In this document: positions 56,955 to 64,000 of the stretch, piece after piece
How the letters are laid out: each line of letters begins with the position of its first letter
How positions within the stretch are numbered: position 1 is the first letter of the stretch
Origin: Saccharomyces mikatae IFO 1815
Taxonomy: Eukaryota; Ascomycota; Saccharomycetes; Saccharomycetales; Saccharomycetaceae
Direction of reading: 5' to 3'
NCBI RefSeq assembly: GCF_947241705.1
Contig: NC_079262.1
Location: forward strand, 310,001-374,000
Length of the DNA stretch: 64,000 nucleotides
Translations under genes and position numbers: made by a program
The notes under the pieces: model-generated
Database searches by the model: none
Told to the model about the DNA's origin: nothing
What the model saw: the letters and a program-made list of their open reading frames with translations, nothing else

Positions 56955-58637
56955 TTAACATTTTAAGAAAATCCCATGCCTCTTTTCTTCCTCTCTAATT
57001 TCAAACATTATTTGAACTGCGATAAACAAACTAGCGCTTGCCAAAATAACAAATTTGAAGCCAGAAACGGTGCAAAACATATCGCTTAGCAGTTTTTTAG
57101 TACCATCAGTACCCAAGCAGAATCCAAATAGATTAGCGATCATCATTACCCATATGTTGAAAACAGCACCAATAGCGCAAACATGTCTGTACCAGACTGC
57201 GTCAGTATAATGAGAGAAAACTTGGGTAGCAAAAATTTCCGGCAAGAGGAAAAGAACGATTAACCAACCCCATAATAATAGCTTTAATTGAATGTCATGC
57301 CATATAGCCACAAAGGAAAATACAGCTAAAGATGTCAGTATTCTGTTTTTTGAGCCGCCTAGAGGAATATATATATAACGGACAACCCATTTATTATAGC
57401 TTCTATGCCAAGCTCTCCAAAAAGCTAACGCACTGTAATTGTTATCAACACACCTGATCATGTTTTCAGGTGTATCGATTCCATCTATTAAAGCCCATAG
57501 TCTAAACAACCTCCATGGAATAAGAAGCTTCAGCCAAATAATATTCAGATTAAATAAGCCAATCATGGAAATCTGGAAAGGGGTATCATTTTCCCAAGCT
57601 TTGGTTTTTGATATTGCCACTACGTAAAGGAAATGTAAAATGAACTCCATAGATAAGATAGCAATAATGAATCTCATTGCATAGTAAGAGATAAATTTGA
57701 AATTAATTGATGGCAAAGTATGTTTCGATTGGTATACATAATCATTGAATGTAATGATGGGGCCAGCAATGAAAAGCGGGGTATAAGTGACATATGCAAT
57801 GTAATTCATTAAGTTGTAGTCTTTAATTGGGTGGGCAGCAGTTAGCCTAGCACGTTCGTTGAGCATAATTGCCGATTTAGCTTCCTTTGATTCGTAGGAC
57901 GGGTTCTTCTTCGTTTGGAAATTCTCCCATCTTTCTAAAAAGTCTAAGTTGTAACTTAAAACTCTCAGGAGAGTAAAGTTAAAAAAAACGTCCCATCTTG
58001 GAATAATACCTCTATACCAGTGATCTAATGGGCTCAAAAGAAAGCAAAGGTTGCCGAATGGATATGTTCTGAAGCTGTCATTAATGAAAAGCGTAGAAAT
58101 ACCATAAATCCAAATGCTGACAGTAGCTATTTTTCTGTAATTCTTGAATGCATGAGCTATAGTATATAAAATTAGCATATGGGTTAAAATTCTTATCGAA
58201 TTGACACCGTGAGCAGCCACCAGGAAGATCAAGCCAAATACTAGATCAAATCTTAATTTAGTGATATTTGTTGAATAAAGAACGACACGTTTTATGCAGG
58301 TGTGAGCAATCATTAAAATCGACAATAGTGCAAAATTGTCTCTGAAAAATCTGTATTGAGAATCACTATTATCCACTTTCCTACCAAATAACCAACCTTG
58401 AGATAAGAGACGTTCGTATCTTGTATAGTTTGGGTTTTCGGACGAACTAGCCTGTAATCCAGCATAGAACATTAGTGGAACCACGACTATAAAGGCAACA
58501 TAGTATAATTTGAACTCGGTGGTTCTCCATAGCGATGGCTTCGTTGGGGGAGAAGCACCTTTTCTCGATGAGGGTTTGATTCTTGAATCTAAGCCCTCAG
58601 AAGTAACCAGTGGAGCCAAGATACTAACCAGTGACAT
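56955..58637 (-). CDS. GUP1: Gup1, MBOAT-family acyltransferase of GPI-anchor remodelling
   Basis: The ATG at 58637 gives [10 protein letters not shown] and 560 aa, as in S. cerevisiae; the upstream in-frame codon is TTG. The protein has about 10-12 hydrophobic segments and the MBOAT signature. His447 in AIWHD is the predicted catalytic residue, preceded by the conserved [12 protein letters not shown] loop. Gup1 is an ER multispanning protein that adds a very long acyl chain to the sn-2 position of lyso-GPI; the older link to glycerol uptake is indirect. It is convergent with LCL3 and divergent from SCY1. Confidence 0.96.
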   Translation of the reverse strand: MSLVSILAPLVTSEGLDSRIKPSSRKGASPPTKPSLWRTTEFKLYYVAFIVVVPLMFYAGLQASSSENPNYTRYERLLSQGWLFGRKVDNSDSQYRFFRDNFALLSILMIAHTCIKRVVLYSTNITKLRFDLVFGLIFLVAAHGVNSIRILTHMLILYTIAHAFKNYRKIATVSIWIYGISTLFINDSFRTYPFGNLCFLLSPLDHWYRGIIPRWDVFFNFTLLRVLSYNLDFLERWENFQTKKNPSYESKEAKSAIMLNERARLTAAHPIKDYNLMNYIAYVTYTPLFIAGPIITFNDYVYQSKHTLPSINFKFISYYAMRFIIAILSMEFILHFLYVVAISKTKAWENDTPFQISMIGLFNLNIIWLKLLIPWRLFRLWALIDGIDTPENMIRCVDNNYSALAFWRAWHRSYNKWVVRYIYIPLGGSKNRILTSLAVFSFVAIWHDIQLKLLLWGWLIVLFLLPEIFATQVFSHYTDAVWYRHVCAIGAVFNIWVMMIANLFGFCLGTDGTKKLLSDMFCTVSGFKFVILASASLFIAVQIMFEIREEEKRHGIFLKC

Positions 58638-59402
58638 TATTTGCAATTACCTCTTTATAAAAAACAGATTCTTGATATTCTTTTGGATTCCTATAGTGAA
58701 GATCTTAACATTGCAAGTAATGTGGTATATGTATTTTTACTCTTCAAATGCCCTTTTTAACACCTGCTAGTTAATAATGAAAATCACACCCACGCACCCT
58801 TAATTAGGTTCAAATAAACATAGTTACTCGAGTGTTTATTTATTCTTTGGCTTTGGTGTCCAACACTTGGTTCTACCAAGCTCATCTAATATTCAGGTTG
58901 ATTATTTAGTCTGAAGGGGTAATTCTAAGTCTTTTTATGCCAAAATTAATATTTGCATTCAAAACTAATAAAGATGATGTGCATCTGCTTTTTAAATATA
59001 CAAGAAAAAATGTTCACATTTCAATGCACTCCTTTTTTACCATGAATCTGTTGTGTTGCTGCGAATACTTCGATAAATTCACCAGTTCTCTTGCCTGTGA
59101 ATTTCGATGCTTCTTTGTTTATATATTTCTCGAAACTCATTATAAGAGGTTTCCACAGTCCAAAGTGGTAATAGAAGGTTTTTATTAAAAAACTAAACTA
59201 AACATGATTAAATATTTTTTTCGGTTCGAACCTCTTGCTGCGTGAAAAAAGGGTATGGAAACCATGAAAAAATGGAAGCCAAAAAGGATATACTATCAAA
59301 ACAAGTTTTGAAAACATTATTGAGAGCTACAACTGTTTAAAATAGTGGCATCTCCAACTGTCATATTCCAAAGGCCAAAGAGGTACCTTTTAATTGGAAA
59401 AG
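58638..59402. other. GUP1-SCY1 divergent intergenic region
   Basis: 765 bp. A B-box-like sequence GGTTCGAACCTC stands at 59223-59234 with no tRNA around it. Frames such as 58937-59188 look like chance. No LTR is seen. Confidence 0.5.
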
Positions 59403-61817
59403 ATGATGTTCTGGTCTTCAAAGACAGGTATCACGTCCAAGTATTCATTCTCATCATCACCAACATTTACTGCCGAACCATGGAGCATTTACACAGGTCG
59501 CCCAAAATCATCATCTTCATCTTCACCTTCTAAAGTATCGATATTCATGTTTGATAAGAAGCAGTTCGAGAATTACTTGTTGCATTATGGCATTATTAAA
59601 TCTAAATCAGGATCTAGAGATAAAGTGCTAATACAAGAAGCTTACGAAATATTAAGAAATCAGGCTAATAACTTGGCTAAGCTCAAACATCCGAATATCC
59701 TGACCATAGTTGAACCACTGGAAGAGCATAGTAAAAATTTTATGTTCGTCACTGAGTTCGTCACAGGTTCACTGGACACTGTATTCAGAGAAAGTGATGA
59801 TGAAGAGCAGAATTTCTTGCAAGGTCATGTTAAGGATAATATTGTGGTCCAACGAGGTATACTACAGCTAGTAAATGCCCTTGATTTTATTCACAATCGT
59901 GCAAGTTCTGTGCATTTGAACATTCAACCTAGGGCAATATTCATAAATGAAAATTCTGACTGGAAAATTTCTGGCTTGGGTTATTTAGTGAAAATACCAC
60001 CAGGAACAAATACCTCCGAATATTTTCTACCCCAGTACGACCCTAGAGTTCCTTCATTTATGCATTTGCAGATGAATTATACGGCCCCAGAAATTGTATT
60101 TGAAAACACCTTAACATATAAGAATGATTATTTTTCATTAGCGTCATTGATTTATTTCCTCTACAGTGGCAGAGATTTATTTCACGGAGAAAATTCTAGC
60201 ACTGAATATAAATCGGAGTATAGTAAGTTTGAGAGTAAAATTAGTACAATGTCATGGGATAATATATTCAATAAGGTTCCACCAAAGCTAAGATATTGTA
60301 TGCCCAAACTGATGAACAGAGACATATATTCCAGGTATGATAATATTACACTAATTTTAGACTCTGAATTTTTCCAAGATCCATTAATCAAGACTCTAAA
60401 TTTCCTAGACGATTTACCCAGGAAGAATAATGAAGAAAAATATGTATTTCTGGAAGGTCTCGTAAAGTTGTTACCAGAATTCCCACCGGCATTATTACAA
60501 AAGAAATTTTTACCAATTCTGTTGGAATTGTTAAGTCAGTTTTGTGCTGAAAAAATGGTAAATGAAAAATGCGTTGATAAAAACTTGGAATTAATAATCA
60601 AAATAGGGTCGACCTTGTCCCAACTCTCCTTCCAAGAGAAGATTTATCCGGTTTTATTAAGCGATACGAATTTTCCGATCCTATTGAAGGATGCCACCGT
60701 TTGCTTAATCGATAACTTAGATACATTAAAGCAAAAAGTCAAACGTTCCGATTTTTTGGAAACTTTACTAAAGCCATTATTTAACTATGTTTTGCGTGAC
60801 TCAGAAAGTGACATTAACGTAGTGTCTCAAGAGAAGCTTCTATCACAAATTCCATTAGCTTTAGAGGTACTTGATTTTCCTACAGTGAAACAATTTTTGT
60901 TACCATTATTATCTAACCTATTTACCAAGACAACAAGTTTAATGGTGAAAAACACATGCGTGACATGTTTTCAAATCATGATAGAGCACAAGTCCATTGA
61001 TTCTTATACTTGCTCAGAGACTATTTTACCTTTGTTTAAATCGATGAAGACAAGAGATCCAAGAATTTTATCTAAATTATTAAAGCTTTTCGAAACCGTT
61101 CCTCTGATCATTACCGAGGAAATCACACTTGTTGACCAGGTATTGCCTCTGATGTGGAATTATTCTATGGCTTCAACGCTAACAAAGTCCCAATATTCAG
61201 GATACACAAAGGCCATTAACAAAATGTCATCAGATATTCAGAGGCATCACATTGCCAAATTAAGTGACAAAACTAATGATAATGAGGAAGATGCCTTTCA
61301 CAAAGTCATTGAACCAGCAATCGTTAAGAAGGAAGATCCTGAGACAATCGCGGCCAACAATATTGAAGTAGCAGCGATGAAACCAGTTAAAAAGATAAGT
61401 GTGCCCTCTTATAAAAAAACACCATTACAATCCAAGAGTACTTCGAGCCCCAAACCTTTAAATCCTAAGAGTGCCTTAGCAACTAGAGGCTTTACGACCA
61501 GAACGTTAAACCATCCCGAACAAATTCCATCAAGCCAGCTCAGTTCCAGAGTCGTAGGTAATAGTGTTACCAAAAATATTTCACATACTAAGCTGGAGGA
61601 TGAGTTCAACGAGTTCCAATCATTTTCAAGCACGGGAAGCGTACATCATAGCTTCGAATCGGCCGATGTCTGGATGAAGAGTACTCCCAGTCCTACCCCA
61701 ACATCTATAAACAATAATAACCTGCCACCCGGGTTTTCAATTTCGTTGCAACCAAACAAAAAAAAGGAAGGTTCTACTGAAACTGTCCCAAATAATACAT
61801 ATGGATCTTTAATATAG
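59403..61817 (+). CDS. SCY1: Scy1, SCYL-family pseudokinase
   Basis: The start MMFWSSKTG is the ATG at 59403, giving 804 aa as in S. cerevisiae; the upstream in-frame codon is TTG. A kinase-like domain spans about 20-320 but lacks normal catalytic motifs (for example VHLNIQPRAIF in place of HRD-x4-N, and no DFG). HEAT-like helices follow (about 340-610), then a Ser/Pro-rich tail with clathrin- and AP-type short motifs possible near the end (DEFNEFQSF). SCYL proteins act in Golgi and clathrin-coated vesicle traffic; yeast Scy1 is thought to do so and has been linked to TORC1. Little more is known. Confidence 0.95.
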   Translation: MMFWSSKTGITSKYSFSSSPTFTAEPWSIYTGRPKSSSSSSPSKVSIFMFDKKQFENYLLHYGIIKSKSGSRDKVLIQEAYEILRNQANNLAKLKHPNILTIVEPLEEHSKNFMFVTEFVTGSLDTVFRESDDEEQNFLQGHVKDNIVVQRGILQLVNALDFIHNRASSVHLNIQPRAIFINENSDWKISGLGYLVKIPPGTNTSEYFLPQYDPRVPSFMHLQMNYTAPEIVFENTLTYKNDYFSLASLIYFLYSGRDLFHGENSSTEYKSEYSKFESKISTMSWDNIFNKVPPKLRYCMPKLMNRDIYSRYDNITLILDSEFFQDPLIKTLNFLDDLPRKNNEEKYVFLEGLVKLLPEFPPALLQKKFLPILLELLSQFCAEKMVNEKCVDKNLELIIKIGSTLSQLSFQEKIYPVLLSDTNFPILLKDATVCLIDNLDTLKQKVKRSDFLETLLKPLFNYVLRDSESDINVVSQEKLLSQIPLALEVLDFPTVKQFLLPLLSNLFTKTTSLMVKNTCVTCFQIMIEHKSIDSYTCSETILPLFKSMKTRDPRILSKLLKLFETVPLIITEEITLVDQVLPLMWNYSMASTLTKSQYSGYTKAINKMSSDIQRHHIAKLSDKTNDNEEDAFHKVIEPAIVKKEDPETIAANNIEVAAMKPVKKISVPSYKKTPLQSKSTSSPKPLNPKSALATRGFTTRTLNHPEQIPSSQLSSRVVGNSVTKNISHTKLEDEFNEFQSFSSTGSVHHSFESADVWMKSTPSPTPTSINNNNLPPGFSISLQPNKKKEGSTETVPNNTYGSLI

Positions 61818-62174
61818 TTTATCAGCCTTAAAAAGATGAAATAGATTTGAAGGTGCACATACCACAAATTTAGTAGTTAATTGTATTAGTAAATAAATAA
61901 ACAAATTAATCCTCGAACTTTAATATCTCTCTAGAAGAGTTAGCGTCAGTTCTGTGTAAACCACCAAGTACCGGCTACCAAACAAATTGCTATTTTTTCT
62001 GACACCGTGCGAGATCAGGGGAACAACAAGTGAAACAAATGAAGAAAGGTTGAAATAAGCATACCAAAATTCAATATGGGCGAGACGTAGAGGAAATATA
62101 CAAAGTCGAACTTGTTGAATAAAGAACGTTACAATTTGGAGCTCTCTTTTAATAGTTTACAGAAATAAGCAAGT
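61818..62174. other. SCY1-MIY1 intergenic region
   Basis: 357 bp with the SCY1 3' end and the MIY1 promoter. No element is recognised. Confidence 0.5.
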
Positions 62175-63326
62175 ATGGATGTCTCATTTCTAACCAAAAG
62201 TGTTCAAATTAATGGTACACAATATAAGATACTACTTCAAAATGGACAAGGTAAATGCGCACTGATTGCCTTAGTGAACGTTTTATTGATCTCGCCTGCC
62301 CATGCACGTTATTCCCAAGAAATTTGCAAATTGGTGAAAGGCAAGGAAATTGTTACTTTAAATGAGATCGTACAAACTCTAGCCGATATGGGTGTTCAAA
62401 ACCCCAATGGTGCTAGCGTAGAAAAACAACAACTACTTAAAATTCTACCACAACTATATAGCGGGTTGAACATTAACCCAGAATTCAACGGGTCTTTTGA
62501 AGATGGGGTGGAAATGTCACTTTTCAGACTCTACAACGTCGGAATCGTGCATGGTTGGATAATAGATGGAGACAATGACCTAAACGCCTATGAACACGTA
62601 TCAAAATATTCTTATATGGGCGCTCAAAAGGTTCTGGTGCAGTCGTATGAGATCCAGAAAAATAATGCACAATTTGAAAACGATGAACAAATTCAATCCG
62701 ATGCAACTTACCTAAAATCCTTTTTGGCAAGATCTGCTACTCAATTAACTGATTATGGTCTGAATCATCTAAAAGAAATTCTGGTGGAGAGATCATATGC
62801 CGTGCTTTTTAGAAATGACCACTTTTGTACATTATACAAGAACAATGGCGAATTGTTTACTCTGGTCACGGATCCTACTTACAGAAACCGCAAAGACATA
62901 AACTGGCAGTCGCTTACATCCGTGAATGGATTACAAGATTCTTATTATACTGGAAACTTCATTCCCACAAGTCTGGAAAGAACTGATACTACTGCTACTG
63001 GACAAAATGATTCCTATATTTCTAACCCGTTTAGTGATCAGAACACAGGACGAGTGACCACTAATCAAGGCAATAGTGGAGCAAGTGGAATACAACAGAT
63101 TGAAGACGATGAGGAATTGGCAAGGAGATTACAGGAACAAGAAGATATGCGTGCGGCAAGTAACATGCAAAATGGTTATGCTAATAGCAGTAGCGATAAT
63201 CCAAGAGAAAGATTCCAAAGATCTGAAAAGAACTCAAAGAAAAACAAATTTCTTTCCTTCAATGGAAGTAGTGATGGTAAAAACAGGAAAAGAGACAAGT
63301 TGAAGAAAAGCTGTGTAGTTATGTGA
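62175..63326 (+). CDS. MIY1: Miy1, MINDY-family Lys48-chain deubiquitinase
   Basis: The product is 383 aa and corresponds to S. cerevisiae YGL082W. The MINDY catalytic domain covers about 1-260. Cys28 in NGQGKCALIALVN is the catalytic cysteine, with the oxyanion Gln in the same motif, and His216 (RNDHFCTLY) is the catalytic histidine. A ubiquitin-interacting-like helix follows (IEDDEELARRLQEQEDMRAA). The basic tail ends KKSCVVM, a CaaX box that predicts farnesylation and membrane attachment. The enzyme trims Lys48-linked ubiquitin chains. The paralogue is YPL191C. Confidence 0.95.
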   Translation: MDVSFLTKSVQINGTQYKILLQNGQGKCALIALVNVLLISPAHARYSQEICKLVKGKEIVTLNEIVQTLADMGVQNPNGASVEKQQLLKILPQLYSGLNINPEFNGSFEDGVEMSLFRLYNVGIVHGWIIDGDNDLNAYEHVSKYSYMGAQKVLVQSYEIQKNNAQFENDEQIQSDATYLKSFLARSATQLTDYGLNHLKEILVERSYAVLFRNDHFCTLYKNNGELFTLVTDPTYRNRKDINWQSLTSVNGLQDSYYTGNFIPTSLERTDTTATGQNDSYISNPFSDQNTGRVTTNQGNSGASGIQQIEDDEELARRLQEQEDMRAASNMQNGYANSSSDNPRERFQRSEKNSKKNKFLSFNGSSDGKNRKRDKLKKSCVVM

Positions 63327-63722
63327 AGCTATTCTTTTTTTTTTTATTGTATTTTTTATACTTATAGAATAACTCTTTGTAGGTGTCGCCACGTTAGCTC
63401 CTATTTTTGATTTTACTATTTTGTAATTTCGTATAACTATACTTCACTCCTTCACAATATTCAACTTAGTTATAGACCACATAGAGCATCATATTATAAT
63501 ATTATTATCTTTTCCACTGTCACCTTTGGTGTTTCTCCAAACAAAAACGCATGAAGAAACTCCGAACAATATACTGTAGCGGAAACTAATCTTTTTGGAG
63601 GATCTTCGCAAACTACAATAATAGCTAAAGTAGCAAATAATCTTGAGTTCTAAAAACAACACTGATAACCAACTGTGGGTATCTGTATAAGTTTGAAACG
63701 GTGAGAGCAAACTGTCAAAAAT
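63327..63722. other. MIY1 to YGL081W intergenic region
   Basis: 396 AT-rich bp with a T-run just after the MIY1 stop. A reverse-strand frame at 63489-63776 crosses the next gene's start and is not credited. No element is recognised. Confidence 0.5.
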
Positions 63723-64000
63723 ATGGGTGATATAAGAACTTTTGTTTTCGCTGTAGAAGATACAGAAACAACACATGGTCTATGTAAAATTATTGGTCGG
63801 TCAAGCTTATTTGATCAAAAGAGTTTAGGTAGGCCAAACAATCTTTACTTTGATGAGCCAGAACTAAGCAGAAAACATGCCATGTTATGTATAAAGACAC
63901 CAAAACCAAAAATTCAGAGCGTTCCTTCTATTGAACAACTTCGCATCTGTATTCGAGATTTAAATAACAAGAGTGGTACAGTAAACCTAGTATCTGATGG
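63723..64000 (+). CDS. YGL081W homologue, FHA-domain protein (partial)
   Basis: The frame runs from the ATG at 63723 (MGDIRTFVFAVEDTE) to the window edge, about 92 codons; the rest is outside. It contains most of an FHA domain: IGRSSLFD is the GRS strand, followed by LYFDEPELSRKHAMLCI with the SRKH phosphothreonine-binding block, and RDLNNKSGTVNLV with the N-(K/S)-G-T strand. FHA domains bind phosphothreonine. The S. cerevisiae protein is small and uncharacterised. I cannot say more from this fragment. Confidence 0.92.
   Translation, partial: MGDIRTFVFAVEDTETTHGLCKIIGRSSLFDQKSLGRPNNLYFDEPELSRKHAMLCIKTPKPKIQSVPSIEQLRICIRDLNNKSGTVNLVSD

Noticed and set aside
1-64000. CRISPR arrays, bacterial operons, toxin genes
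   Set aside because: None seen. The only repeated units are Ty LTRs and repeats inside proteins.

Overview
This window is nuclear DNA of a budding yeast of the genus Saccharomyces, in the same gene order as the left arm of S. cerevisiae chromosome VII from TAF6 (YGL112C) to YGL081W. Many proteins are nearly identical to the S. cerevisiae ones as I remember them (Mlc1, Rpl28, Srm1). Others, such as Use1, Lif1 and Vps73, differ enough to suggest a non-cerevisiae species of the genus rather than an S. cerevisiae strain. I cannot fix the species by eye. Assignments rest on recalled family sequences and on synteny, not on a database search.

Layout. 1-9.8 kb: TAF6 (partial), NSA1, CUE3, a YGL108C homologue, RMD9, MLC1, ARC1. 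9.9-19.3 kb: VPS73, RPL28 (one intron, two upstream Rap1-like sites), a YGL101W-type HD nucleotidase, SEH1, LSG1, snoRNA snR82, USE1. 19.3-35 kb is the variable part. It holds SRM1 and TOS8 separated by long intergenic DNA, tRNA-His(GUG), tRNA-Glu(UUC), and retrotransposon debris near both tRNA genes: Ty1/Ty2-type LTRs, a solo Ty4-type LTR, an older Ty4-like LTR, and one apparently whole Ty4-family element nested in a Ty1/Ty2-type LTR. 35-51 kb: VPS45, PAN2, SPC105, NUP145, NBP35, LIF1. 51-64 kb: the alpha-factor gene MF(ALPHA)2, snR10, MMS2 (tiny first exon plus intron), MAD1, LCL3, GUP1, SCY1, MIY1 and the start of a YGL081W homologue.

The genes are independent housekeeping units, but some themes recur: ribosome synthesis (NSA1, LSG1, RPL28, snR82, snR10), nuclear pore and transport (SEH1, NUP145, SRM1), membrane traffic (USE1, VPS45, VPS73, SCY1), kinetochore and checkpoint (SPC105, MAD1), DNA repair (LIF1, MMS2) and mRNA decay (PAN2). 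Several start codons were set at the first ATG that matches the family, discarding in-frame upstream GTG or TTG codons.

I found no clearly new biological system. The observations most worth a second look are: both snoRNA promoters carry a Tbf1-like box and a Reb1 box at exactly the same 27-bp spacing; the alpha-factor repeats in MF(ALPHA)2 are altered but every spacer dipeptide still fits Ste13; the Ty4-family element has identical LTRs and a tRNA-Asn primer site lying inside the gag start; two back-to-back perfect hairpins sit in the RPL28 intron; MMS2 splices at an AAG acceptor; and MAD1 cannot carry an N-terminal extension here.
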